This document shows positions 39,467 to 53,900 of a DNA stretch of 64,000 bases, piece after piece. A model generated the notes under the pieces. The model did not search any database. It worked only from the letters and a program-made list of their open reading frames with translations, and was not told the DNA's origin. This stretch comes from Euwallacea fornicatus (taxonomy: Eukaryota > Arthropoda > Insecta > Coleoptera > Curculionidae), in the NCBI RefSeq assembly GCF_040115645.1, contig NW_027096023.1, positions 496,001-560,000 of the forward strand. The letters run 5' to 3'. Every line of letters starts with the position of its first letter. The stretch's first letter is position 1. Both the position numbers and the translations under genes were made by a program.

Positions 39467-42400
39467 TGCTCTTTAATATCACTTACACATTTAGTGGGAT
39501 ATTGTTGCGTTTTCGAGACAAAGAGTAATTTCTTAGCTCAAACTCACATATTTTGTGACTTTTCAAACTTTGAAAATTCATAACTTCGACAAATGATGTT
39601 CAAATTTCGTCAGCAATGGCTCAAATGAATTAGCTCGACTTGCTGTTTAATATCACTTACACATTTAGTGGGATATTGTTGCGTTTTCGAGACAAAGAGT
39701 AATTTCTTTGCTCAAACTCACATATTTTGTGACATTTCAAACTTTGAAAATTCATAACTTCGACAAATGATGTTCAAATTTCGTCAGCAATGGCTCAAAT
39801 GAATAAGCTCGACTTGCTCTTTAGTATCACTTACACATTTAGTGGGATATTGTTGCGTTTTCGAGACAAAGAGTAATTTCTTTGCTCAAACTCACATATT
39901 TTGTGACATTTCAAACTTTGAAAATTCATAACTTCGACAAATGATGTTCAAATTTCGTCAGCAATGGCTCAAATGAATAAGCTCGACTTGCTCTTTAGTA
40001 TCACTTACACATTTAGTGGGATATTGTTGCGTTTTCGAGACAAAGAGTAATTTCTTTGCTCAAACTCACATATTTTGTGACATTTCAAACTTTGAAAATT
40101 CATAACTTCGACAAATGATGTTCAAATTTCGTCAACAATGGCTCAAATGAATAAGCTCGACTTGCTGTTTAATATAACTTACACAGTTTAGTGGCATGTT
40201 GTTGCGTTTTCGAGATAAACAGTAATTTCTTTGCTCAAACTCACATATTTTGTGACTTTTCAAACTTTGAAAATTCATAACTTCGACAAATGATGTTCAA
40301 ATTTCGTCAGCAATGGCTCAAATGAATAAGCTCGACTTGCTCTTTAATATCACTTACACATTTAGTGGGATATTGTTGCGTTTTCGAGACAAAGAGTAAT
40401 TTCTTAGCTCAAACTCACATATTTTGTGACTTTTCAAACTTTGAAAATTCATAACTTCGACAAATGATGTTCAAATTTCGTCAGCAATGGCTCAAATGAA
40501 TTAGCTCGACTTGCTGTTTAATATCACTTACACATTTAGTGGGATATTGTTGCGTTTTCGAGACAAAGAGTAATTTCTTTGCTCAAACTCACATATTTTG
40601 TGACATTTCAAACTTTGAAAATTCATAACTTCGACAAATGATGTTTCAATTTCGTCAGCAATGGCTCAAATGAATAAGCTCGACTTGCTGTTTAATATAA
40701 CTTACACAGTTTAGTGGCATGTTGTTGCGTTTTCGAGATAAAGAGTAATTTCTTTGCTCAAACTCACATATTTTGTGACTTTTCAAACTTTGAAAATTCA
40801 TAACTTCGACAAATGATGTTTCAATTTCGTCAGCAATGGCTCAAATGAATAAGCTCGACTTGCTCTTTAATATCACTTACACATTTAGTGGGATATTGTT
40901 GCGTTTTCGAGACAAAGAGTAATTTCTTAGCTCAAACTCACATATTTTGTGACTTTTCAAACTTTGAAAATTCATAACTTCGACAAATGATGTTCAAATT
41001 TCGTCAGCAATGGCTCAAATGAATAAGCTCGACTTGCTCTTTAATATCACTTACACAGTTTAGTGGCATGTTGTGCGTTTTCGAGATAAAGAGTAATTTC
41101 TTTGCTCAAACTCACATATTTTGTGACTTTTCAAACTTTGAAAATTCATAACTTCGACAAATGATGTTTCAATTTCGTCAGCAATGGCTCAAATGAATAA
41201 GCTCGACTTGCTGTTTAATATAACTTACACAGTTTAGTGGCATGTTGTTGCGTTTTCGAGATAAAGAGTAATTTCTTTGCTCAAACTCACATATTTTGTG
41301 ACTTTTCAAACTTTGAAAATTCATAACTTCGACAAATGATGTTCAAATTTCGTCAGCAATGGCTCAAATGAATAAGCTCGACTTGCTCTTTAATATCACT
41401 TACACAGTTTAGTGGCATGATGTTGCGTTTTCGAGATAAAGAGTAATATCTTTGCTCAAACTCACATATTTTGTGACTTTTCAAACTTTGAAAATTCATA
41501 ACTTCGACAAATGATGTTCAAATTTCGTCAGCAATGGCTCAAATGAATAAGCTCGACTTGCTCTTTAATATCACTTACACAGTTTAGTGGCATGTTGTTG
41601 CGTTTTCGAGACAAAGAGTAATTTCTTTGCTCAAACTCACATATTTTGTGACTTTTCAAACTTTGAAAATTCATAACTTCGACAAATGATGTTCAAATTT
41701 CGTCAGCAATGGCTCAAATGAATAAGCTCGACTTGCTCTTTAATATCACTTACACAGTTTAGTGGCATGTTGTTGCGTTTTCGAGACAAAGAGTAATTTC
41801 TTTGCTCAAACTCACATATTTTGTGACATTTCAAACTTTGAAAATTCATAACTTCGACAAATGATGTTCAAATTTCGTCAGCAATGGCTCAAATGAATAA
41901 GCTCGACTTGCTCTTTAATATCACTTACACAGTTTAGTGGCATGATGTTGCGTTTTCGAGATAAAGCGTAATATCTTTGCTCAAACTCACATATTTTGTG
42001 ACTTTTCAAACTTTGAAAATTCATAACTTCGACAAATGATGTTCAAATTTCGTCAGCAATGGCTCAAATGAATAAGCTCGACTTGCTGTTTAATATAACT
42101 TACACAGTTTAGTGGCATGTTGTTGCGTTTTCGAGATAAACAGTAATTTCTTTGCTCAAACTCACATATTTTGTGACTTTTCAAACTTTGAAAATTCATA
42201 ACTTCGACAAATGATGTTCAAATTTCGTCAGCAATGGCTCAAATGAATAAGCTCGACTTGCTGTTTAATATAACTTACACAGTTTAGTGGCATGTTGTTG
42301 CGTTTTCGAGATAAACAGTAATTTCTTTGCTCAAACTCACATATTTTGTGACTTTTCAAACTTTGAAAATTCATAACTTCGACAAATGATGTTTCAATTT

Positions 42401-42783
42401 CGTCAGCAATGGCTCAAATGAATAAGCTCGACTTGCTGTTTAATATAACTTACACAGTTTAGTGGCATGTTGTTGCGTTTTCGAGATAAACAGTAATTTC
42501 TTTGCTCAAACTCACATATTTTGTGACATTTCAAACTTTGAAAATTCATAACTTCGACAAATGATGTTCAAATTTCGTCAGCAATGGCTCAAATGAATAA
42601 GCTCGACTTGCTGTTTAATATAACTTACAAAGTTTAGTGGCATGTTGTTGCGGTTTCGAGACAAAGAGTAATTTCTTTGCTCAAACTCACATATTTTGTG
42701 ACTTTTCAAACTTTGAAAATTCATAACTTCGACAAATGATGTTCAAATTTCGTCAGCACTGGCTCAAATGAATAAGCTCGACT
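39467..42783 (+). repeat. J-delimited HOR block, 19 monomers, 3,317 bp
   Basis: Order: A, B, C (39815, with CAGCAATGG), C (39989, with CAACAATGG), E, A, B, F, G, L with 1-bp deletion (41035), F, M, N, N, M with AAAGCGTAAT (41909), E, E (42259, where the sister block has H), E-like with GACATTTC, J (42609). The loss of GCAATGTCTC and of the CTCTTT start at the H-I junction looks like a local conversion to E type. Confidence 0.84.
41035..41208 (+). repeat. L monomer shortened by one base
   Basis: GGCATGTTGTGCG, at about 41065-41077, lacks one base relative to GGCATGTTGTTGCG in the sister L at 34746. The offset between sister copies falls from 6,289 bp left of this point to 6,288 bp right of it, which fixes the event after the duplication. 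Confidence 0.85.
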
Positions 42784-45754
42784 TGCTGTTTAATATAACT
42801 TACACAGTTTAGTGGCATGTTGTTGCGTTTTCGAGATAAACAGTAATTTCTTTGCTCAAACTCACATATTTTGTGACTTTTCAAAATTTGAAAATTCATA
42901 ACTTCGACAAATGATGTTCAAAGTTCGTCAGCAATGGCTCAAATGAATAAGCTCGACTTGCTGTTTAATATAACTTACACAGTTTAGTGGCATGTCGTTG
43001 CGTTTTCGAGATAAACAGTAATTTCTTTGCTCAAACTCACATATTTTGTGACTTTTCAAACTTTGAAAATTCATAACTTCGACAAATGATGTTCAAATTT
43101 CGTCAGCAATGGCTCAAATGAATAAACTCGACTTGCTGTTTAATGTAACTTACACAGTTTAGTGGCATGTTGTTGCGTTTTCGAGATAAACAGTAATTTC
43201 TTTGCTCAAACTCACATATTTTGTGACTTTTCAAACTTTGAAAATTCATAACTTCGACAAATGATGTTCAAATTTCGTCAGCAATGGCTCAAATGAATAA
43301 GCTCGACTTGCTGTTTAATGTAACTTACACAGTTTAGTGGCATGTTGTTGCGTTTTCGAGATAAACAGTAATTTCTTTGCTCAAACTCACATATTTTGTG
43401 ACTTTTCAAACTTTGAAAATTCATAACTTCGACAAATGATGTTCAAATTTCGTCAGCAATGGCTCAAATGAATAAGCTCGACTTGCTGTTTAATGTAACT
43501 TACACAGTTTAGTGGCATGTTGTTGCGTTTTCGAGATAAACAGTAATTTCTTTGCTCAAACTCACATATTTTGTGACTTTTCAAACTTTGAAAATTAATA
43601 ACTTCGACAAATGATGTTCAAATTTCGTCAGCAATGGCTCAAATGAATAAGCTCGACTTGCTGTTTAATATAACTTACACAGTTTAGTGGCATGTTGTTG
43701 CGTTTTCGAGATAAAGAGTAATTTCTTTGCTCAAACTCACATATTTTGTGACTTTTCAAACTTTGAAAATTCATAACTTCGACAAATGATGTTCAAATTT
43801 CGTCAGCAATGGCTCAAATGAATAAGCTCGACTTGCTGTTTAATATAACTTACACAGTTTAGTGGCATGTTGTTGCGTTTTCGAGATAAACAGTAATTTC
43901 TTTGCTCAAACTCACATATTTTGTGACTTTTCAAACTTTGAAAATTCATAACTTCGACAAATGATGTTCAAATTTCGTCAGCAATGGCTCAAATGAATAA
44001 GCTCGACTTGCTCTTTAATATAACTTACACAGTTTAGTGGCATGTTGTTGCGTTTTCGAGATAAACGGTAATTTCTTTGCTCAAACTCACATATTTTGTG
44101 ACATTTCAAACTTTGAAAATTCATAACTTCGACAAATGATGTTCAAATTTCGTCAGCAATGGCTCAAATGAATAAGCTCGACTTGCTGTTTAATATAACT
44201 TACACAGTTTAGTGGCATGTTGTTGCGTTTTCGAGATAAACAGTAATTTCTTTGCTCAAACTCACATATTTTGTGACTTTTCAAACTTTGAAAATTCATA
44301 ACTTCGACAAATGATGTTCAAATTTCGTCAGCAATGGCTCAAATGAATAAGCTCGACTTGCTCTTTAATATCACTTACACATTTAGTGGGATATTGTTGC
44401 GTTTTCGAGACAAAGATTAATTTCTTAGCTCAAAGTCACATATTTTGTGACTTTTCAAACTTTGAATATTCATAACTTCGACAAATGATGTTCAAATTTC
44501 GTCAGCAATGGCTCAAATGAATTAGCTCGACTTGCTGTTTAATATCACTTACACATTTAGTGGGATATTGTTGCGTTTTCGAGACAAAGAGTAATTTCTT
44601 TGCTCAAACTCACATATTTTGTGACATTTCAAACTTTGAAAATTCATAACTTCGACAAATGATGTTTCAATTTCGTCAGCAATGGCTCAAATGAATAAGC
44701 TCGACTTGCTGTTTAATATAACTTACACAGTTTAGTGGCATGTTGTTGCGTTTTCGAGATAAAGAGTAATTTCTTTGCTCAAACTCACATATTTTGTGAC
44801 TTTTCAAACTTTGAAAATTCATAACTTCGACAAATGATGTTTCAATTTCGTCAGCAATGGCTCAAATGAATAAGCTCGACTTGCTCTTTAATATCACTTA
44901 CACATTTAGTGGGATATTGTTGCGTTTTCGAGACAAAGAGTAATTTCTTAGCTCAAACTCACATATTTTGTGACTTTTCAAACTTTGAAAATTCATAACT
45001 TCGACAAATGATGTTTCAATTTCGTCAGCAATGGCTCAAATGAATAAGCTCGACTTGCTCTTTAATATCACTTACACATTTAGTGGGATATTGTTGCGTT
45101 TTCGAGACAAAGAGTAATTTCTTTGCTCAAACTCACATATTTTGTGACTTTTCAAACTTTGAAAATTCATAACTTCGACAAATGATGTTTCAATTTCGTC
45201 AGCAATGGCTCAAATGAATAAGCTCGACTTGCTGTTTAATATAACTTACACAGTTTAGTGGCATGTTGTTGCGTTTTCGAGATAAACAGTAATTTCTTTG
45301 CTCAAACTCACATATTTTGTGACTTTTCAAACTTTGAAAATTCATAACTTCGACAAATGATGTTTCAATTTCGTCAGCAATGTCTCAAATGAATAAGCTC
45401 GACTTGCTCTTTAATATAACTTACACAGTTTAGTGGCATGTTGTTGCGTTTTCGAGATAAACAGTAATTTCTTTGCTCAAACTCACATATTTTGTGACAT
45501 TTCAAACTTTGAAAATTCATAACTTCGACAAATGATGTTCAAATTTCGTCAGCAATGGCTCAAATGAATAAGCTCGACTTGCTGTTTAATATAACTTACA
45601 AAGTTTAGTGGCATGTTGTTGCGGTTTCGAGACAAAGAGTAATTTCTTTGCTCAAACTCACATATTTTGTGACTTTTCAAACTTTGAAAATTCATAACTT
45701 CGACAAATGATGTTCAAATTTCGTCAGCAATGGCTCAAATGAATAAGCTCGACT
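42784..45754 (+). repeat. J-delimited HOR block, 17 monomers, 2,971 bp (sister of 36496-39466)
   Basis: It has the same seventeen monomers as 36496-39466, including the private variants CAAAGTTCGTC (42917), CTCTTTAATATAAC with AAACGGTAA, and the triple-mutated A variant with GATT at 44415 (38127 in the sister). The offset is 6,288 bp at every marker checked. Confidence 0.87.
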
Positions 45755-48022
45755 TGCTCTTTAATATCACTTACACATTTAGTGGGATATTGTTGCGTTT
45801 TCGAGACAAAGAGTAATTTCTTAGCTCAAACTCACATATTTTGTGACTTTTCAAACTTTGAAAATTCATAACTTCGACAAATGATGTTCAAATTTCGTCA
45901 GCAATGGCTCAAATGAATTAGCTCGACTTGCTGTTTAATATCACTTACACATTTAGTGGGATATTGTTGCGTTTTCGAGACAAAGAGTAATTTCTTTGCT
46001 CAAACTCACATATTTTGTGACATTTCAAACTTTGAAAATTCATAACTTCGACAAATGATGTTTCAATTTCGTCAGCAATGGCTCAAATGAATAAGCTCGA
46101 CTTGCTGTTTAATATAACTTACACAGTTTAGTGGCATGTTGTTGCGTTTTCGAGATAAAGAGTAATTTCTTTGCTCAAACTCACATATTTTGTGACTTTT
46201 CAAACTTTGAAAATTCATAACTTCGACAAATGATGTTTCAATTTCGTCAGCAATGGCTCAAATGAATAAGCTCGACTTGCTCTTTAATATCACTTACACA
46301 TTTAGTGGGATATTGTTGCGTTTTCGAGACAAAGAGTAATTTCTTAGCTCAAACTCACATATTTTGTGACTTTTCAAACTTTGAAAATTCATAACTTCGA
46401 CAAATGATGTTCAAATTTCGTCAGCAATGGCTCAAATGAATAAGCTCGACTTGCTCTTTAATATCACTTACACATTTAGTGGGATATTGTTGCGTTTTCG
46501 AGACAAAGAGTAATTTCTTAGCTCAAACTCACATATTTTGTGACTTTTCAAACTTTGAAAATTCATAACTTCGACAAATGATGTTCAAATTTCGTCAGCA
46601 ATGGCTCAAATGAATTAGCTCGACTTGCTGTTTAATATCACTTACACATTTAGTGGGATATTGTTGCGTTTTCGAGACAAAGAGTAATTTCTTTGCTCAA
46701 ACTCACATATTTTGTGACATTTCAAACTTTGAAAATTCATAACTTCGACAAATGATGTTCAAATTTCGTCAGCAATGGCTCAAATGAATAAGCTCGACTT
46801 GCTCTTTAGTATCACTTACACATTTAGTGGGATATTGTTGCGTTTTCGAGACAAAGAGTAATTTCTTTGCTCAAACTCACATATTTTGTGACATTTCAAA
46901 CTTTGAAAATTCATAACTTCGACAAATGATGTTCAAATTTCGTCAACAATGGCTCAAATGAATAAGCTCGACTTGCTGTTTAATATAACTTACACAGTTT
47001 AGTGGCATGTTGTTGCGTTTTCGAGATAAACGGTAATTTCTTTGCTCAAACTCACATATTTTGTGACATTTCAAACTTTGAAAATTCATAACTTCGACAA
47101 ATGATGTTCAAATTTCGTCAGCAATGGCTCAAATGAATAAGCTCGACTTGCTGTTTAATATAACTTACACAGTTTAGTGGCATGTTGTTGCGTTTTCGAG
47201 ATAAACAGTAATTTCTTTGCTCAAACTCACATATTTTGTGACTTTTCAAACTTTGAAAATTCATAACTTCGACAAATGATGTTTCAATTTCGTCAGCAAT
47301 GGCTCAAATGAATAAGCTCGACTTGCTCTTTAATATCACTTACACATTTAGTGGGATATTGTTGCGTTTTCGAGACAAAGAGTAATTTCTTTGCTCAAAC
47401 TCACATATTTTGTGACTTTTCAAACTTTGAAAATTCATAACTTCGACAAATGATGTTTCAATTTCGTCAGCAATGGCTCAAATGAATAAGCTCGACTTGC
47501 TGTTTAATATAACTTACACAGTTTAGTGGCATGTTGTTGCGTTTTCGAGATAAACAGTAATTTCTTTGCTCAAACTCACATATTTTGTGACTTTTCAAAC
47601 TTTGAAAATTCATAACTTCGACAAATGATGTTTCAATTTCGTCAGCAATGTCTCAAATGAATAAGCTCGACTTGCTCTTTAATATAACTTACACAGTTTA
47701 GTGGCATGTTGTTGCGTTTTCGAGATAAACAGTAATTTCTTTGCTCAAACTCACATATTTTGTGACATTTCAAACTTTGAAAATTCATAACTTCGACAAA
47801 TGATGTTCAAATTTCGTCAGCAATGGCTCAAATGAATAAGCTCGACTTGCTGTTTAATATAACTTACAAAGTTTAGTGGCATGTTGTTGCGGTTTCGAGA
47901 CAAAGAGTAATTTCTTTGCTCAAACTCACATATTTTGTGACTTTTCAAACTTTGAAAATTCATAACTTCGACAAATGATGTTCAAATTTCGTCAGCAATG
48001 GCTCAAATGAATAAGCTCGACT
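45755..48022 (+). repeat. Core 13-monomer HOR, copy 3, 2,268 bp
   Basis: Order: A, B, F, G, A, B, C, D, E (with GTTTCAATTT), K, H, I, J (47848). This is the cleanest copy of the core unit because its first monomer is an ordinary A, unlike the chimera at 25851. It is a good reference for measuring the other blocks. Confidence 0.86.
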
Positions 48023-50988
48023 TGCTCTTTAATATCACTTACACATTTAGTGGGATATTGTTGCGTTTTCGAGACAAAGAGTAATTTCTTAGCTCAAACT
48101 CACATATTTTGTGACTTTTCAAACTTTGAAAATTCATAACTTCGACAAATGATGTTTCAATTTCGTCAGCAATGGCTCAAATGAATAAGCTCGACTTGCT
48201 GTTTAATATAACTTACACAGTTTAGTGGCATGTTGTTGCGTTTTCGAGATAAAGAGTAATTTCTTTGCTCAAACTCACATATTTTGTGACTTTTCAAACT
48301 TTGAAAATTCATAACTTCGACAAATGATGTTTCAATTTCGTCAGCAATGGCTCAAATGAATAAGCTCGACTTGCTCTTTAATATCACTTACACATTTAGT
48401 GGGATATTGTTGCGTTTTCGAGACAAAGAGTAATTTCTTAGCTCAAACTCACATATTTTGTGACTTTTCAAACTTTGAAAATTCATAACTTCGACAAATG
48501 ATGTTCAAATTTCGTCAGCAATGGCTCAAATGAATAAGCTCGACTTGCTCTTTAATATCACTTACACATTTAGTGGGATATTGTTGCGTTTTCGAGACAA
48601 AGAGTAATTTCTTAGCTCAAACTCACATATTTTGTGACTTTTCAAACTTTGAAAATTCATAACTTCGACAAATGATGTTCAAATTTCGTCAGCAATGGCT
48701 CAAATGAATTAGCTCGACTTGCTGTTTAATATCACTTACACATTTAGTGGGATATTGTTGCGTTTTCGAGACAAAGAGTAATTTCTTTGCTCAAACTCAC
48801 ATATTTTGTGACATTTCAAACTTTGAAAATTCATAACTTCGACAAATGATGTTTCAATTTCGTCAGCAATGGCTCAAATGAATAAGCTCGACTTGCTGTT
48901 TAATATAACTTACACAGTTTAGTGGCATGTTGTTGCGTTTTCGAGATAAAGAGTAATTTCTTTGCTCAAACTCACATATTTTGTGACTTTTCAAACTTTG
49001 AAAATTCATAACTTCGACAAATGATGTTTCAATTTCGTCAGCAATGGCTCAAATGAATAAGCTCGACTTGCTCTTTAATATCACTTACACATTTAGTGGG
49101 ATATTGTTGCGTTTTCGAGACAAAGAGTAATTTCTTAGCTCAAACTCACATATTTTGTGACTTTTCAAACTTTGAAAATTCATAACTTCGACAAATGATG
49201 TTCAAATTTCGTCAGCAATGGCTCAAATGAATTAGCTCGACTTGCTGTTTAATATCACTTACACATTTAGTGGGATATTGTTGCGTTTTCGAGACAAAGA
49301 GTAATTTCTTTGCTCAAACTCACATATTTTGTGACATTTCAAACTTTGAAAATTCATAACTTCGACAAATGATGTTCAAATTTCGTCAGCAATGGCTCAA
49401 ATGAATAAGCTCGACTTGCTCTTTAGTATCACTTACACATTTAGTGGGATATTGTTGCGTTTTCGAGACAAAGAGTAATTTCTTTGCTCAAACTCACATA
49501 TTTTGTGACATTTCAAACTTTGAAAATTCATAACTTCGACAAATGATGTTCAAATTTCGTCAACAATGGCTCAAATGAATAAGCTCGACTTGCTGTTTAA
49601 TATAACTTACACAGTTTAGTGGCATGTTGTTGCGTTTTCGAGATAAACGGTAATTTCTTTGCTCAAACTCACATATTTTGTGACATTTCAAACTTTGAAA
49701 ATTCATAACTTCGACAAATGATGTTCAAATTTCGTCAGCAATGGCTCAAATGAATAAGCTCGACTTGCTGTTTAATATAACTTACACAGTTTAGTGGCAT
49801 GTTGTTGCGTTTTCGAGATAAACAGTAATTTCTTTGCTCAAACTCACATATTTTGTGACTTTTCAAACTTTGAAAATTCATAACTTCGACAAATGATGTT
49901 CAAATTTCGTCAGCAATGGCTCAAATGAATAAGCTCGACTTGCTCTTTAATATCACTTACACATTTAGTGGGATATTGTTGCGTTTTCGAGACAAAGAGT
50001 AATTTCTTAGCTCAAACTCACATATTTTGTGACTTTTCAAACTTTGAAAATTCATAACTTCGACAAATGATGTTCAAATTTCGTCAGCAATGGCTCAAAT
50101 GAATTAGCTCGACTTGCTGTTTAATATCACTTACACAGTTTAGTGGCATGTTGTTGCGTTTTCGAGATAAACGGTAATTTCTTTGCTCAAACTCACATAT
50201 TTTGTGACATTTCAAACTTTGAAAATTCATAACTTCGACAAATGATGTTTCAATTTCGTCAGCAATGGCTCAAATGAATAAGCTCGACTTGCTCTTTAAT
50301 ATCACTTACACATTTAGTGGGATATTGTTGCGTTTTCGAGACAAAGAGTAATTTCTTTGCTCAAACTCACATATTTTGTGACTTTTCAAACTTTGAAAAT
50401 TCATAACTTCGACAAATGATGTTTCAATTTCGTCAGCAATGGCTCAAATGAATAAGCTCGACTTGCTGTTTAATATAACTTACACAGTTTAGTGGCATGT
50501 TGTTGCGTTTTCGAGATAAACAGTAATTTCTTTGCTCAAACTCACATATTTTGTGACTTTTCAAACTTTGAAAATTCATAACTTCGACAAATGATGTTTC
50601 AATTTCGTCAGCAATGTCTCAAATGAATAAGCTCGACTTGCTCTTTAATATAACTTACACAGTTTAGTGGCATGTTGTTGCGTTTTCGAGATAAACAGTA
50701 ATTTCTTTGCTCAAACTCACATATTTTGTGACATTTCAAACTTTGAAAATTCATAACTTCGACAAATGATGTTCAAATTTCGTCAGCAATGGCTCAAATG
50801 AATAAGCTCGACTTGCTGTTTAATATAACTTACAAAGTTTAGTGGCATGTTGTTGCGGTTTCGAGACAAAGAGTAATTTCTTTGCTCAAACTCACATATT
50901 TTGTGACTTTTCAAACTTTGAAAATTCATAACTTCGACAAATGATGTTCAAATTTCGTCAGCAATGGCTCAAATGAATAAGCTCGACT
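48023..50988 (+). repeat. J-delimited HOR block, 17 monomers, 2,966 bp
   Basis: Order: A/B chimera (48023; A front, GTTTCAATTT and GAATAAGCTC end), F, G, A, B, F, A, B, C, D, E, A, B/D chimera (50115), K, H, I, J (50814). The first monomer looks like an A and a B collapsed into one by an in-register deletion of 174 bp. Confidence 0.84.
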
Positions 50989-53900
50989 TGCTCTTTAATA
51001 TCACTTACACATTTAGTGGGATATTGTTGCGTTTTCGAGACAAAGAGTAATTTCTTAGCTCAAACTCACATATTTTGTGACTTTTCAAACTTTGAAAATT
51101 CATAACTTCGACAAATGATGTTCAAATTTCGTCAGCAATGGCTCAAATGAATTAGCTCGACTTGCTGTTTAATATCACTTACACATTTAGTGGGATATTG
51201 TTGCGTTTTCGAGACAAAGAGTAATTTCTTTGCTCAAACTCACATATTTTGTGACATTTCAAACTTTGAAAATTCATAACTTCGACAAATGATGTTTCAA
51301 TTTCGTCAGCAATGGCTCAAATGAATAAGCTCGACTTGCTGTTTAATATAACTTACACAGTTTAGTGGCATGTTGTTGCGTTTTCGAGATAAAGAGTAAT
51401 TTCTTTGCTCAAACTCACATATTTTGTGACTTTTCAAACTTTGAAAATTCATAACTTCGACAAATGATGTTTCAATTTCGTCAGCAATGGCTCAAATGAA
51501 TAAGCTCGACTTGCTCTTTAATATCACTTACACATTTAGTGGGATATTGTTGCGTTTTCGAGACAAAGAGTAATTTCTTAGCTCAAACTCACATATTTTG
51601 TGACTTTTCAAACTTTGAAAATTCATAACTTCGACAAATGATGTTCAAATTTCGTCAGCAATGGCTCAAATGAATTAGCTCGACTTGCTGTTTAATATCA
51701 CTTACACATTTAGTGGGATATTGTTGCGTTTTCGAGACAAAGAGTAATTTCTTTGCTCAAACTCACATATTTTGTGACATTTCAAACTTTGAAAATTCAT
51801 AACTTCGACAAATGATGTTCAAATTTCGTCAGCAATGGCTCAAATGAATAAGCTCGACTTGCTCTTTAGTATCACTTACACATTTAGTGGGATATTGTTG
51901 CGTTTTCGAGACAAAGAGTAATTTCTTTGCTCAAACTCACATATTTTGTGACATTTCAAACTTTGAAAATTCATAACTTCGACAAATGATGTTCAAATTT
52001 CGTCAACAATGGCTCAAATGAATAAGCTCGACTTGCTGTTTAATATAACTTACACAGTTTAGTGGCATGTTGTTGCGTTTTCGAGATAAACGGTAATTTC
52101 TTTGCTCAAACTCACATATTTTGTGACATTTCAAACTTTGAAAATTCATAACTTCGACAAATGATGTTCAAATTTCGTCAGCAATGGCTCAAATGAATAA
52201 GCTCGACTTGCTGTTTAATATAACTTACACAGTTTAGTGGCATGTTGTTGCGTTTTCGAGATAAACAGTAATTTCTTTGCTCAAACTCACATATTTTGTG
52301 ACTTTTCAAACTTTGAAAATTCATAACTTCGACAAATGATGTTCAAATTTCGTCAGCAATGGCTCAAATGAATAAGCTCGACTTGCTCTTTAATATCACT
52401 TACACATTTAGTGGGATATTGTTGCGTTTTCGAGACAAAGAGTAATTTCTTAGCTCAAACTCACATATTTTGTGACTTTTCAAACTTTGAAAATTCATAA
52501 CTTCGACAAATGATGTTCAAATTTCGTCAGCAATGGCTCAAATGAATTAGCTCGACTTGCTGTTTAATATCACTTACACATTTAGTGGGATATTGTTGCG
52601 TTTTCGAGACAAAGAGTAATTTCTTTGCTCAAACTCACATATTTTGTGACATTTCAAACTTTGAAAATTCATAACTTCGACAAATGATGTTTCAATTTCG
52701 TCAGCAATGGCTCAAATGAATAAGCTCGACTTGCTGTTTAATATAACTTACACAGTTTAGTGGCATGTTGTTGCGTTTTCGAGATAAAGAGTAATTTCTT
52801 TGCTCAAACTCACATATTTTGTGACTTTTCAAACTTTGAAAATTCATAACTTCGACAAATGATGTTTCAATTTCGTCAGCAATGGCTCAAATGAATAAGC
52901 TCGACTTGCTCTTTAATATCACTTACACATTTAGTGGGATATTGTTGCGTTTTCGAGACAAAGAGTAATTTCTTAGCTCAAACTCACATATTTTGTGACT
53001 TTTCAAACTTTGAAAATTCATAACTTCGACAAATGATGTTCAAATTTCGTCAGCAATGGCTCAAATGAATAAGCTCGACTTGCTCTTTAATATCACTTAC
53101 ACAGTTTAGTGGCATGTTGTTGCGTTTTCGAGATAAAGAGTAATTTCTTTGCTCAAACTCACATATTTTGTGACTTTTCAAACTTTGAAAATTCATAACT
53201 TCGACAAATGATGTTTCAATTTCGTCAGCAATGGCTCAAATGAATAAGCTCGACTTGCTGTTTAATATAACTTACACAGTTTAGTGGCATGTTGTTGCGT
53301 TTTCGAGATAAAGAGTAATTTCTTTGCTCAAACTCACATATTTTGTGACTTTTCAAACTTTGAAAATTCATAACTTCGACAAATGATGTTCAAATTTCGT
53401 CAGCAATGGCTCAAATGAATAAGCTCGACTTGCTCTTTAATATCACTTACACAGTTTAGTGGCATGATGTTGCGTTTTCGAGATAAAGAGTAATATCTTT
53501 GCTCAAACTCACATATTTTGTGACTTTTCAAACTTTGAAAATTCATAACTTCGACAAATGATGTTCAAATTTCGTCAGCAATGGCTCAAATGAATAAGCT
53601 CGACTTGCTCTTTAATATCACTTACACAGTTTAGTGGCATGTTGTTGCGTTTTCGAGACAAAGAGTAATTTCTTTGCTCAAACTCACATATTTTGTGACT
53701 TTTCAAACTTTGAAAATTCATAACTTCGACAAATGATGTTCAAATTTCGTCAGCAATGGCTCAAATGAATAAGCTCGACTTGCTCTTTAATATCACTTAC
53801 ACAGTTTAGTGGCATGATGTTGCGTTTTCGAGATAAAGCGTAATATCTTTGCTCAAACTCACATATTTTGTGACTTTTCAAACTTTGAAAATTCATAACT

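Larger units (their letters stand above)
33700..46060 (+). repeat. Tandem 6.29-kb (36-monomer) segmental duplication
   Basis: 33700 to about 39772 repeats as 39989 to about 46060. Markers: GTCAACAATGG at 33841/40130, AAAGCG at 35675/41963, TTCAAAG at 36629/42917, CGGTTTCG at 36363/42651, GATT of the A variant at 38127/44415. The offset is 6,289 then 6,288. At the joint two C monomers stand in a row (39815, 39989) where the left flank of the first copy has B then C. Consistent with one unequal exchange 36 monomers out of register. Confidence 0.85.
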
